Assembly (NCBI GenBank): GCA_038729325.1
Contig: JAVYSG010000030.1
Location: forward strand, 1-15,636
DNA length: 15,636 nucleotides
Source of the DNA: UBA509 sp038729325
Lineage (GTDB): Archaea; Thermoplasmatota; Thermoplasmata; Thermoplasmatales; Thermoplasmataceae
Direction of reading: 5' to 3'
In this document: piece after piece, positions 5,678 through 14,117 of the stretch
Layout: the number at the start of each line of letters is the position of its first letter
How positions within the stretch are numbered: the stretch's first letter is position 1
The notes under the pieces: generated by a model
Database searches by the model: none
Told to the model about the DNA's origin: nothing
Seen by the model: the letters and a program-made list of their open reading frames with translations, nothing else
Position numbers and translations under genes: made by a program

Positions 5678-6586
5678 ATGGTTAGACTGAAAGGATTTGT
5701 GCATGGAATTTATCCAAAAAGCGAGAAACTGCGTGTCAGAATTGGGCGCTGGGAGAGAGGTTCATTATCTTCTGGTGATCTAAACGACCTCATTGCGGAA
5801 GAGACTGCAATCTATGAAGATCTTTTTGAGGGGCGTGTTCTTCACACAGATCCGCTATTCAACTGGTATGACATATTCAGGCCCATTGTTCTCATTTCTG
5901 GTGGCATGGATCTTGGGCCACTGACAAGATTTGAGGAAACCAACACCTTCTACAGGATACCGCAGTTGCACGGAATGCCTGTTCTCAGGATTCCACCTGA
6001 TGTTTTCCACGATCTTCCGGAGAATCCGCCGCTTCCACTGTATCACTCAGGCAAAGATCAGGCTTTGTTTCTCCCCGGCCCTGAAACTTTCTTCAGATTT
6101 TCAAAGAATATGGGAAATGTTGAAAGAAAGAGCTTTCTTGAAGCCACGTGCCGGATTTATTCCGGGATAGTGTCAAAACTGAATCCAGCCAAAACCTTCA
6201 TAATGGAGAGGGTGAAAATCGATGGAATTGTCCTGGAGGCCATTTCAGGCATAACGGACCCTGACAGAGTTGTATTATTCACCAGTGGGCATCTGGATCC
6301 TAACCTGTTTGATAAAAAGCAGAAGAGGCTTCATTCAATAATCGTTGATCCAACCGGAACAAATGTGAAGCTTGCCAGGGATCATTCTTCCGTTCCCGGC
6401 ATCAAGCTGGTGGATGCGCATAACACCAGAATGGAATCGGCAGATGAGATCAGGGCGAAGGCCGAAGAAATGTCAAAGGAAATGAACATTGATGAAATGC
6501 TCGTAACAAATTCAGATTACCTGGATTTTCTTCCGAGAAAAATTGCAGACCAGAAGGCAAAGCTTCTGGCAGGGCTGGGTGAGTGA
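5678..6586 (+). CDS. Methionine synthase MetE, N-terminal-domain protein
   Basis: This 302-residue protein corresponds to the N-terminal barrel (Meth_synt_1 type) of cobalamin-independent methionine synthase. In full-length MetE that domain helps bind the methyl-folate substrate. Recognisable segments include the N-terminal GIYPKSEKLR, DPLFNWYDIFRP (about 58-69), and the block RFEETNTFYRIPQL (about 84-97). The last is the counterpart of the FDTNYHY region in bacterial MetE. The catalytic zinc site is absent, as expected, because it lies in the partner encoded immediately downstream. The stop at 6586 is one nucleotide before the next ATG, so the two halves should be co-translated and probably form a complex. 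The ATG at 5678 follows GGAGTG at 5665-5670. The methyl donor (methyl-folate or an archaeal pterin) cannot be told from sequence. Confidence 0.85.
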   Translation: MVRLKGFVHGIYPKSEKLRVRIGRWERGSLSSGDLNDLIAEETAIYEDLFEGRVLHTDPLFNWYDIFRPIVLISGGMDLGPLTRFEETNTFYRIPQLHGMPVLRIPPDVFHDLPENPPLPLYHSGKDQALFLPGPETFFRFSKNMGNVERKSFLEATCRIYSGIVSKLNPAKTFIMERVKIDGIVLEAISGITDPDRVVLFTSGHLDPNLFDKKQKRLHSIIVDPTGTNVKLARDHSSVPGIKLVDAHNTRMESADEIRAKAEEMSKEMNIDEMLVTNSDYLDFLPRKIADQKAKLLAGLGE

Positions 6587-6587
6587 T

Positions 6588-7628
6588 ATGGCGGACAGAA
6601 ATTTGATTTTACAGGAGATTGGGAGCTTCAGGAAACCCGAATACCTGAGCAAGAACTTCCATCAGCTGGAAGGAACGGATGAGTTTAGAAAGCTTGCCGG
6701 TAAGGCGACTCTTGAGACCATGGATCTCTTCAGGAAATCCGGGCTTGAGAACCTTGGAGTAGGCGGGGAGATGTTCCGTTGGGAGATGTATGAGGCTCTT
6801 GCAAATAATATCGGAAATCTTGAGTTTTATGGCATGGTCAGGTCATTTGACAACAGGTACTACAGGAAAGGCAGCGTTACCGGTCCAGTGATCCGGAAAC
6901 ACCCATTCCACAGGGATGAGCTGGAATTTCTCCTTGCAAACACACATGACACGCTCAAAATACCAATAACAGGACCATACACCATGATGGACTGGTCGTT
7001 CAACGAATATTACAGGGACAGGAGAGAACTGGCAAATGCATACGCTGACGCAATAAATACTGAACTCAGAGAGCTCAAGGAAATCTGGGATCATCACAGA
7101 AAAGGTGAGATTTTCGAGGTGCAGATTGATGAGCCGGCAGCCACAACACATCCGTCAGAGATGGATATAGTTGTTGAATCAGTAAACAGGTCATTTGAGG
7201 GGATATCCGGCATAGAGCCGTCAATCCATGTCTGCTACAGTGTAGATTACGCGTATCTCTACAACACAATGGCCGATCTGAAGGTGCACGGACTGAATCT
7301 GGAGTTCGCCAACAGGGACCCTCTGACAGGCGGTAAGGGTCTTGACCACCGTCCCGGATATGCTGACCTTAAGGAATATGCAGCCATCAACGATACCCTG
7401 TCACGGAAGAAATTCATGGGTCTTGGGGTTACGGATGTGCACATCGATGATATTGAGAGCGTGGACCTGATAAAGGATCGCATCGAAACAGCACTCAAAA
7501 TTATCGAGGACCCGTCACTGGTCAGGATCAATCCGGATTGCGGGCTCCGCACAAGATCCAGAGAGATAGGCTTTGAAAAACTGCAGAATATGGCTGTTGC
7601 CACGGCTGCCGTCAGGAAGGAACTCTGA
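6588..7628 (+). CDS. metE: Methionine synthase MetE, catalytic C-terminal protein
   Basis: This 346-residue protein is the catalytic barrel of cobalamin-independent methionine synthase. It transfers a methyl group to homocysteine bound at a zinc ion. The zinc ligands are all present: His214 and Cys216 in IHVCYS, Glu239 in LEFANRDP, and Cys318 in NPDCGLRTR. Other family landmarks are GSFRKP near the N-terminus (homocysteine site), TGPYTMMDWSF, and QIDEPA. I chose the ATG at 6588, one nucleotide after the upstream stop. The frame is open back to a TTG at 6543, but that would overlap the upstream gene and add unconserved residues. A protein of this size could work alone as a core methionine synthase. 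The adjacent N-terminal-domain gene argues for a split classical MetE. Confidence 0.92.
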   Translation: MADRNLILQEIGSFRKPEYLSKNFHQLEGTDEFRKLAGKATLETMDLFRKSGLENLGVGGEMFRWEMYEALANNIGNLEFYGMVRSFDNRYYRKGSVTGPVIRKHPFHRDELEFLLANTHDTLKIPITGPYTMMDWSFNEYYRDRRELANAYADAINTELRELKEIWDHHRKGEIFEVQIDEPAATTHPSEMDIVVESVNRSFEGISGIEPSIHVCYSVDYAYLYNTMADLKVHGLNLEFANRDPLTGGKGLDHRPGYADLKEYAAINDTLSRKKFMGLGVTDVHIDDIESVDLIKDRIETALKIIEDPSLVRINPDCGLRTRSREIGFEKLQNMAVATAAVRKEL

Positions 7629-7706
7629 TAAAACCTGACACGCATTTTTCTGGAAATCCTGCCCATGCTCCCTAAATAATTTTCCTCATTATATGTAAGG
7701 GCACAT

Positions 7707-7716
7707 CTTATTATAC
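7707..7716 (+). promoter_or_regulatory. TATA-like box of the POR operon
   Basis: CTTATTATAC at 7707-7716 is centred about 32 nt before the ATG at 7744, predicting a leader of only about 6 nt. No Shine-Dalgarno sequence is visible, in keeping with a near-leaderless first gene. The remainder of 7629-7743 is AT-rich with short T runs and no clear hairpin. Confidence 0.45.
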
Positions 7717-7743
7717 GGACGTGCAAACATATTATTGATCAAT

Positions 7744-8292
7744 ATGCTGGAAGTCAGGTTTCACGGAAGAGGAGGACAGGGTGCGGTAACGGCTTCGAAG
7801 ATGCTTGCTCTGGCATCCTTCCTGTCCGGTGAATATGTAATATCTTTTCCATTTTTCGGGACGGAGCGAAGGGGAGCGCCCGTGACAGCCTTCACGCGAA
7901 TTGACACCACACCAATTCTCCTGAAGACGCAGGTGTACAATCCTGATGTTGTGGTGGTTCTTGACAGCAAGGTCATGGAGACAGTGGATGTTACCGCAGG
8001 GATGAAGCCCAATTCATCACTCATACTTAATTCACCTGAATCTCCAGATGATATCGGTCTCAAATTTAAGGTTGCAACAGTAGATGCGACGAGGATTGCC
8101 ATTGATCTTGGGCTCGGGAACATGACAAACCCAATAATCAACACGGCCATGCTGGGAGCTTTCTCAAGGAGTACGGGGTTAGTTGACATGGCACAGGTTC
8201 GCGAGGCAATATCAGAAATGTCACCTTCCAAGGCAGATATGAATGTCAGTGCAGCCGAGAAGGCATACAGCTCTGTAAGGATGGGGTGGTGA
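7744..8292 (+). CDS. porG: 2-oxoacid:ferredoxin oxidoreductase, gamma subunit
   Basis: This 182-residue protein is the gamma subunit (POR_G domain) of the archaeal heterotetrameric 2-oxoacid:ferredoxin oxidoreductase. It carries the family N-terminal motif FHGRGGQG (residues 6-13) and the FFGTERRGAPV segment (about 36-46). This subunit forms part of the CoA-binding architecture. It is the first gene of a four-gene operon. Its TGA overlaps the GTG start of the delta gene by 4 nt (GTGA), typical of translational coupling. I chose ATG 7744 because family members start just before the first beta strand. An in-frame TTG at 7735 is less likely. Confidence 0.93.
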   Translation: MLEVRFHGRGGQGAVTASKMLALASFLSGEYVISFPFFGTERRGAPVTAFTRIDTTPILLKTQVYNPDVVVVLDSKVMETVDVTAGMKPNSSLILNSPESPDDIGLKFKVATVDATRIAIDLGLGNMTNPIINTAMLGAFSRSTGLVDMAQVREAISEMSPSKADMNVSAAEKAYSSVRMGW

Positions 8293-8588
8293 ATTTGGTG
8301 CTTGTTCCACTGGCAGAAACCAGTTCAAGGGCAAATCATACCGGCCTCCTGAGGACGCTTAAGCCTGTAATTGACTATTCAAGCTGCATAAGGTGTGAGA
8401 TATGCTGGAAATTCTGCCCGGATAATGCCATAAATCTTGAAGCTGGGAGTTCGGCTCCTGCACCAAACCAGAGAGTCGCCTTGTTCAGCACCCCGGTTAT
8501 AGACTACGATTATTGCAAGGGATGTGGAATATGCGCAAATGAGTGCCCGGAAAAATGCATAGAAATGAAATTTGAGGGGGAGGAGTGA
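8289..8588 (+). CDS. porD: 2-oxoacid:ferredoxin oxidoreductase, delta (ferredoxin-like) subunit
   Basis: This 99-residue protein is a two-cluster [4Fe-4S] ferredoxin-type subunit that relays electrons from the catalytic subunits to free ferredoxin. Two complete CxxCxxCxxxCP motifs are present: Cys33, 36, 39, 43 (CIRCEICWKFCP) and Cys76, 79, 82, 86 (CKGCGICANECP). Cys90 is extra. The start is a GTG at 8289 that overlaps the porG stop by 4 nt. Another GTG lies one codon upstream. The loop between the clusters is long and Ala/Pro-rich (about 51-66). Confidence 0.93.
   Translation: MNLVLVPLAETSSRANHTGLLRTLKPVIDYSSCIRCEICWKFCPDNAINLEAGSSAPAPNQRVALFSTPVIDYDYCKGCGICANECPEKCIEMKFEGEE
8574..8585 (+). 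promoter_or_regulatory. Purine-rich ribosome binding site of porA
   Basis: A GAGGGGGAGGAG run (8574-8585) at the end of porD lies about 9 nt before the ATG at 8594. This favours that ATG over the in-frame GTG at 8585, which overlaps the porD stop and would sit inside the site. Confidence 0.5.
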
Positions 8589-8593
8589 TTCAC

Positions 8594-9772
8594 ATGAGAG
8601 AGATAGGATCAAAAGCATCAATAATGACCGGAAATGAAGCCGTTGCTGAAGGCGTTCGCCTGTCCAGAGTCGGTTTCATCTCTGCATATCCCATAACTCC
8701 GCAGACCACAATTGTGGAAAAGCTGGCGGAAATGGTGGCAAACAGGGAGATCAGCGCAAGGTATGTCGAGGTGGAAAGCGAGCACAGCGCAATGGCAGCT
8801 GTATTTGCAAGTGAAATTGCGGGCGTAAGGTCTTACACTGCAACGAGTTCACAGGGACTTCTCTATATGCATGAAATGCTGCACTGGGTAGCGGGGCAGC
8901 GCCTTCCAATTGTGATGAGCGTTGTGAACAGGGCCATAGGCCCTCCCTGGAATATATGGTCTGATCAGTCCGATAGCATGAACCAGAAGGACACCGGATG
9001 GATTCAGGTATACAGTGAATCCAATCAGGAGGCTATGGACACCCTCATCATGGGATACCGTATTGCAGAGGATTCAGGAGTGATGCTCCCATTCATGAGC
9101 ATGGAGGACGCTTTTATCCTCTCACACACATCGGAGCAGGTTATGATACCTGACCAGGAGCTTGTTGACGAATTTCTTCCAGAACTACACCTGGATTTCA
9201 GGGTTGATTCAGATCATCCCATGGGTTACGGTTCATATTCAACACCAGATGGTCCGTTCATGGAACTGAAGAAGGACATGATGGAAAGCATGTGGAAATC
9301 AGCTGACACTATCAGAAAGGTTACACGCGAATTTTCTGAGATTTTCGGCCGTGACTATGGCGGGCTAATCGAAGAATACATGACAGATGGGGCGGAATAC
9401 ATACTTGTAGCGACAGGAACTGTGGCATCCACAGCAAAATACGTTGCAGGGAAGATGAGGGAAAAGGGCATGAAAGTTGGAATAATCAGGATAAGGTACT
9501 TCAGGCCATTTCCTGCAGAGGATATTGTCCGCGCAGTAAGAGCTGCCTCACACCTTGGCGTAATTGACAGATCGGTGTCATTCGGCTCAGGCGGAACTGT
9601 GTTTAATGAGGTCAGGGCAGCACTGTACGGTAGATCAGACGTGCCTGTAACAGGATTCATTGCGGGCATCGGTGGACGTGATGTCAGGGAAGAGGACATT
9701 GAAGGGATGATTAATACGATGGCAGCGAACAAGGAAGGAAATGTATTCATAAACGTGCGGGGTGATCAGTGA
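8594..9772 (+). CDS. porA: Pyruvate (2-oxoacid):ferredoxin oxidoreductase, alpha subunit
   Basis: This 392-residue protein is the alpha subunit, with the pyrimidine-binding and transketolase C-terminal-like domains. It shows the signature YPITPQT (residues 32-38), used in substrate and thiamine-site formation. It also has EVESEHSAMAA (glutamate contact region), NRAIGPPWNIWSDQSD as in PorA-type enzymes, and the C-terminal GFIAGIGGRDV block. The complex oxidatively decarboxylates pyruvate (possibly also branched 2-oxoacids) to acyl-CoA, reducing ferredoxin. The PorA-like motifs favour pyruvate over 2-oxoglutarate. The stop codon shares one nucleotide with the porB ATG. I chose ATG 8594 because of the upstream purine-rich site. 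Confidence 0.93.
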   Translation: MREIGSKASIMTGNEAVAEGVRLSRVGFISAYPITPQTTIVEKLAEMVANREISARYVEVESEHSAMAAVFASEIAGVRSYTATSSQGLLYMHEMLHWVAGQRLPIVMSVVNRAIGPPWNIWSDQSDSMNQKDTGWIQVYSESNQEAMDTLIMGYRIAEDSGVMLPFMSMEDAFILSHTSEQVMIPDQELVDEFLPELHLDFRVDSDHPMGYGSYSTPDGPFMELKKDMMESMWKSADTIRKVTREFSEIFGRDYGGLIEEYMTDGAEYILVATGTVASTAKYVAGKMREKGMKVGIIRIRYFRPFPAEDIVRAVRAASHLGVIDRSVSFGSGGTVFNEVRAALYGRSDVPVTGFIAGIGGRDVREEDIEGMINTMAANKEGNVFINVRGDQ

Positions 9773-10653
9773 TGCCCACCTCAATTCCGGAACAGGAACT
9801 GATGGAGCCCGGTCATACAGCCTGCCAGGGATGCGGAGCAACACTGGCAATGAGGTATGTCCTGAAAGCTCTTGGGAACAGGACAGTGGTCTCGGTACCT
9901 GCTTCGTGCTGGGCAGTTATTCCGGGTGCCATGCCCAACAGAACTCTGGACATTCCCATGGTTTACACGCCATTTGCGGCCACCGGCGCTTCCATCAGCG
10001 GACTGAGAGAGGCACTGGATATAAGGGGTGACAGTGATTACAACGTTGTCGGTTTTGCTGGTGACGGAGGGACTGCTGACATAGGCCTTCAATCGCTGTC
10101 AGGGGCCATGGAACGGGGACATAACGTATTCTACATAATGTACGACAATGAGGGTTATATGAACACAGGTGTACAGAGGTCAGGAAGTACACCTTACGGA
10201 GCTGAAACAACAACAACTCCCGTTGGGCTGGAAAGAAATTTCAAGAAGCAGCAGAAGAAAGTTGTGGCTGATATAATGATGGCACAGGGTGTTCCATATG
10301 TGGCAACCGCGACCATTGCATATCCTGAAGACCTGATACGAAAAGTGCAGAATGCCAGAAAAATAACCGGGCCCAAGTTCATTCAGATACTGGCACCATG
10401 TCCCACGGGCTGGTACTATCCGCCGGAGAAGACAATTGAAGTGTCCAGGATGGCAGTTCAATCAAGAATGTTCCCTTTGTATGAGTATTCAGAAGGCACC
10501 TTCAGGCTAACTAAGCCGAGCAGGCCGGTGACCGTTAAGGAATACATTCAGTCCCAGAAGAGGTTCTCGCACATGAATGATGATGAAATCAGTATTCTTC
10601 AGGAAGAAGTAGACAGAAGATGGGAAAACCTGCTTGAAAAAGAAACTCATTAG
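9772..10653 (+). CDS. porB: Pyruvate (2-oxoacid):ferredoxin oxidoreductase, beta subunit
   Basis: This 293-residue beta subunit binds thiamine diphosphate and the proximal [4Fe-4S] cluster. The four cluster ligands are visible: Cys18 and Cys21 (ACQGCGAT), Cys46 (PASCWAVI) and Cys210 (LAPCPTGW). The thiamine/Mg motif is GDGGTADIG from residue 97, followed by the DNEGYMNTGVQRSGSTP segment usual in PorB. It is the last gene of the operon. The ATG at 9772 overlaps the porA stop by one nucleotide. Its own TAG overlaps the stop of the convergent sedolisin gene by 4 nt, leaving no room for an intergenic terminator. Confidence 0.94.
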   Translation: MPTSIPEQELMEPGHTACQGCGATLAMRYVLKALGNRTVVSVPASCWAVIPGAMPNRTLDIPMVYTPFAATGASISGLREALDIRGDSDYNVVGFAGDGGTADIGLQSLSGAMERGHNVFYIMYDNEGYMNTGVQRSGSTPYGAETTTTPVGLERNFKKQQKKVVADIMMAQGVPYVATATIAYPEDLIRKVQNARKITGPKFIQILAPCPTGWYYPPEKTIEVSRMAVQSRMFPLYEYSEGTFRLTKPSRPVTVKEYIQSQKRFSHMNDDEISILQEEVDRRWENLLEKETH

Positions 10654-13600
10654 GGGTATTCTGGCTTCTTTTTCCATCTCTTTCTTAAATATGCACCCAT
10701 GAACGCCAGATAGATGGCTATTCCTCCCACAATGACTATATTCATTCCAAGATATACGGCATTTGAGTATGTTATCTTCACCACAGACGACTGGTATACC
10801 TCTCCATCTGAGAGCCTGAGCACCACTGTGGCGTAATAGGTGTGCCCAGGATATATGCCGGAGATCACGGTGGAGCTGCTTGATTGAGATGTGAAGGTAA
10901 AAACCCTTGGATTGAAGAAGCCCGAATTCTGGGAAACATATAACTGGTATTCTGCAAAATTACTGCCTCCGTAGCCAGACCATGTAACAATCCCAAGGAA
11001 GAAGAACAGCGGGAAATACCTTGTAATTGATATCAGGGGCATGGAGCTTATGTTTATGCCCAGAGGTTTCATGGAAAAGTTGAGTTCAAGTGGGGTAAAT
11101 TTCAACAAGAGTTGCTTGTACTGGGATTCATAAAGATCTGCAGATGACGATATGTTAAGCGTGCCTGCTTCTTCATAAAGCCTGTAATGGCCTGTTGAAT
11201 TTGTGTATGCATATGACCGATTGGACACAGATATGTTTGCACCAGCCACAGGGAAAGAATAAACGGAGTCAGTCACAGTACCATGTATTAAAACCATGCT
11301 GCTGGACTCTGGTTTAAGTGAGATCTGGTTACTGTATGAGGTCCCGGGCATTATTTCCGTTGACAGGTCCATCTGTTCAAAGCCAGGAGCAGTGATATTG
11401 ATCCAGACAAGGCCGGGCATGGTGCTTCTGTAGAATGTTCCGCGATCAAACTTCGCAGTTAAATTCTGTATCTTCACTGAAGCATTGCCCTGGAATACAA
11501 ATACAGAAACATTTACAGGGAGTGCTGAAAGCTGCACTGTGAGGTTTCCGGATGATCTGTTTGTCAGGGAGACAGGATAGTATCCCAGGGATGAGACACT
11601 GAAACTGTTTTCGCCTGAAATAACAGGTATGGAAGAAGTATTCCGGATCTCATATCCGGAAAAATAATCCACAACCAGCGATGAAGGCGGATTCTGGTCA
11701 CCGGAAATATGAGAATGTACACTGATGTTCTGAATCACGACATCTGGTATGTAGGCTGTTCGGCTCTCATTTAATCTGCTCCTGCCAACCAGTTCAGAAG
11801 CGGTAATATTGAAATATCCTGCATGAGGAAATGTATACTTATTGCCCGTTATTGGGGTTCCATTTACCTCCCATGCCACAGAACCTGTGTAACTTGATAG
11901 GTAAAACGAACCCTGTACCGGTGAGCTCAGGTTAAGTGTATACGATATCAGAGGCGCCGAGGGGGCAACTGATGTGTAAGCTGGGTTGCCTTTTATGTAC
12001 TGAGAAAAATCAATCACTGTTCCATTTATTGTGGCATTCAGCGATGAATATCCGGAAATACCGGTCCCAGAAAATTTCTGAAAGGACATTCCTGTGGAGT
12101 TCAGTTCAGTGCCGTTATAAACGCCGGTGAGGTTTCTGAAAGTGAAATTACCCATATTTGTAAGATTATCGTAGGAATCAATACTCATCCCTCCAGCCAT
12201 GGGAGTTGAATTGCCGGAAAAAGTGAGAAATACAGGCACATTAACAGGGGTTTCATCATTACCATCAGATGCTGCATAAATCCGTCCTCCATTGTATGTG
12301 AGGGACAGATTTGTGATGTATTGAAGCAGTCCATGTGAGCCTGAAATCAGGGCGCCGGGAATTTCCTTTACATAGCCGTCCTGACTGATCCTCAGCAAAT
12401 AATATGCTCCTCCTGATGAAACGTTTATGCCGAATTCAATATAATTATGGGGACTGTTATACAATCCTACATAATAGAAGACTGTGCCGTTTGACTTCAG
12501 GCCGGTGGTGTTTACTGAAAGATTCAGGTCTGAATATACTGTGCTGGCATAAGTGGCATTGCCCTGGAGCAGCACCTGACCTCCAAATCCGGCAGTTATT
12601 TTTTCGGTGGCGTTTACCAGGCCGGATACACTGGGAGTACCCAGCCCTGTCACAGGATTCCATCCTGGTCCTGCACTGTATGCTCCGTTGCTTCCGGTCT
12701 TTATCTGTTCAAATGAGGAATTGTATAGGGGAGTCCTCGAAATCTGGTATAGAAGCGGATTCAGAAATCCAAGGTGCCTGTGGGTAGCCTGATCCATTAT
12801 TGCTGTCGCGGCTGCCCAGATAGGGGTGGCAATGCTGGTGCCGCCAGCCTCGTACTGTTTTCCTCTGACCACAACGATCATTCCGGTATACTGGTTGGCA
12901 TCCAGCGAGACATCAGGCACTCCCCTTGAAGTGCTGTTGAAGCCGGGTGCAGACTGCCAGTAGGGTGTGGAAAAGAATCTGCTGTAGCCGCCTCCACTTC
13001 CGAAGCTCTGCCCTTCATACATTCCACCCCAGGCAGTCTGGGAGTATTTTCCGTCAAAAAGAATCAGTGAAGTACCGCCAACGGCAGTAACATATGGATC
13101 TGAGGATGGGAAATTGACAGTGGGTATTTCAGTTCCGTTCGGAGCATAATAGTATGATCCGGTGTCTCCTGAGGCTGCAACAACGGTAATACCCTTCAGG
13201 TAGGCTTCCCTGTAAATCTGTGAGTACACATCGACCTCACTCTGCGGCAGCAGTACCTCCTGATTGCCCCAGCTCAGAGAAACAATATTTGCGGAACTGC
13301 TGTTTACCATATCGCTCACCGCCCACTGAAGAATGCTGGTAATGGCCGATGGAACAATGTAAAGGAGTATGTTTGCCTTTGGGGCCATTGCGTGCGCCCA
13401 TTCAACGTCAGTGGCAGTTTCCAGTGCCCACGTGGCATTGTATGTTCCATTCCCTGGCCTTCCTTCAGGATATGCAATGCTGAGATTGGCCGGAGGAAGA
13501 CCATTTAATTCATCAAACGCCTTGAGGTCATATGCGAGATTCGGATCACCGTATGCATCCACTATCCCTATTGTTATACCTGTGCCAGTATATCCGGACT

Positions 13601-14066
13601 GGTATTCCCAGGTGAAGTTGTACGCGCTTGCAATCTGGGATGGAACAAAAGCATAAGGTATCACCAGATCGGGTGCAGTCTCGTAACCTATAATGTAGGG
13701 GATGGAGGTTACTGTGCCGTTAATCATGGCATACTGAATGCCATATTCCGTACCTGCGCTCTTCAGGATATCTGAAACATAAGGCATCTGCGATACACTG
13801 GGATATATGTTTAGGAGACCTCCTGCACGGTTAAAATTTACTCCGAGCCTTTCAAGTTCAGAAGCGATTATGCTGGAATATATACCGGGTGCATAAGCTG
13901 TATAATACCGGGTGTCACCAGTCTGGCTCTCAATGCCCGTGTGAAGTAATGCATCAGCCTGCGATCGTACATGTGGGGAATCAGGCTGCCAGACTGGAAT
14001 AAATGCTGCAACAGGTGCAGCCATCAGCAGCACTGCCAGTAGTGCGTAGAACTTGTTCGCAGGCAT
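10650..14066 (-). CDS. Membrane-anchored, secreted sedolisin (S53) peptidase with multidomain stalk
   Basis: This 1138-residue acid-type serine-carboxyl endopeptidase is predicted to digest proteins outside the cell. The order is: signal peptide (about 1-21), diverged activation prodomain (about 25-135), and S53 catalytic domain (about 155-485). Then come a probable jelly-roll region (about 495-660), beta-sandwich segments (about 700-900), a carboxypeptidase-regulatory-like repeat (about 926-985) and a fibronectin-III-like domain (about 1023-1100). A membrane helix (1103-1127) and a basic RKRWKKK tail end the protein. The catalytic residues are Glu216 and Asp220 (ETATD), oxyanion Asp301 (SGDTG) and Ser411 (GGTSIATP). 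The usual calcium-ligand aspartates appear as Gln454 and Asn470. About 42 N-X-S/T sequons are present, most of them in the stalk. The start ATG at 14066 gives a clean signal peptide. Confidence 0.92.
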   Translation of the reverse strand: MPANKFYALLAVLLMAAPVAAFIPVWQPDSPHVRSQADALLHTGIESQTGDTRYYTAYAPGIYSSIIASELERLGVNFNRAGGLLNIYPSVSQMPYVSDILKSAGTEYGIQYAMINGTVTSIPYIIGYETAPDLVIPYAFVPSQIASAYNFTWEYQSGYTGTGITIGIVDAYGDPNLAYDLKAFDELNGLPPANLSIAYPEGRPGNGTYNATWALETATDVEWAHAMAPKANILLYIVPSAITSILQWAVSDMVNSSSANIVSLSWGNQEVLLPQSEVDVYSQIYREAYLKGITVVAASGDTGSYYYAPNGTEIPTVNFPSSDPYVTAVGGTSLILFDGKYSQTAWGGMYEGQSFGSGGGYSRFFSTPYWQSAPGFNSTSRGVPDVSLDANQYTGMIVVVRGKQYEAGGTSIATPIWAAATAIMDQATHRHLGFLNPLLYQISRTPLYNSSFEQIKTGSNGAYSAGPGWNPVTGLGTPSVSGLVNATEKITAGFGGQVLLQGNATYASTVYSDLNLSVNTTGLKSNGTVFYYVGLYNSPHNYIEFGINVSSGGAYYLLRISQDGYVKEIPGALISGSHGLLQYITNLSLTYNGGRIYAASDGNDETPVNVPVFLTFSGNSTPMAGGMSIDSYDNLTNMGNFTFRNLTGVYNGTELNSTGMSFQKFSGTGISGYSSLNATINGTVIDFSQYIKGNPAYTSVAPSAPLISYTLNLSSPVQGSFYLSSYTGSVAWEVNGTPITGNKYTFPHAGYFNITASELVGRSRLNESRTAYIPDVVIQNISVHSHISGDQNPPSSLVVDYFSGYEIRNTSSIPVISGENSFSVSSLGYYPVSLTNRSSGNLTVQLSALPVNVSVFVFQGNASVKIQNLTAKFDRGTFYRSTMPGLVWINITAPGFEQMDLSTEIMPGTSYSNQISLKPESSSMVLIHGTVTDSVYSFPVAGANISVSNRSYAYTNSTGHYRLYEEAGTLNISSSADLYESQYKQLLLKFTPLELNFSMKPLGINISSMPLISITRYFPLFFFLGIVTWSGYGGSNFAEYQLYVSQNSGFFNPRVFTFTSQSSSSTVISGIYPGHTYYATVVLRLSDGEVYQSSVVKITYSNAVYLGMNIVIVGGIAIYLAFMGAYLRKRWKKKPEYP

Positions 14067-14089
14067 CTTTCTTCTCTCAATGGTAAATC

Positions 14090-14099
14090 ATATTAATAT
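14090..14099. promoter_or_regulatory. Palindromic TATA box shared by sedolisin and primase genes
   Basis: ATATTAATAT is a perfect palindrome in the 52-nt divergent region. Its centre is about 28 nt from the sedolisin ATG (minus strand) and about 24 nt from the primase TTG (plus strand). Both distances suit leaderless or very short leader transcripts. No second obvious AT box exists in this space. Confidence 0.45.
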
Positions 14100-14117
14100 A
14101 TCATGTCATGGGCTGGC

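Noticed and set aside
6543..6587. Earlier TTG start for the catalytic MetE gene
   Set aside because: It would overlap the N-terminal MetE gene by 44 nt; the ATG at 6588 lies just after the upstream stop and before the conserved GSFRKP segment.
10960..11020. Extra membrane helix in the sedolisin (residues about 1017-1033)
   Set aside because: The hydrophobic run merges with TWSGYGGSNFAEYQLYVS, which looks like the first strands of a fibronectin-III domain; a helix here would put that domain inside the cell.
12350..12420. Possible insertion or foreign segment inside the sedolisin stalk
   Set aside because: The frame is uninterrupted, composition is like the rest of the gene, and no inverted repeats or target duplications are visible.
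12404..12787. 127-codon plus-strand frame opposite the sedolisin
   Set aside because: It is antisense to a well-supported protease with intact catalytic motifs; its translation is Cys/Arg/Leu-rich and shows no domain.
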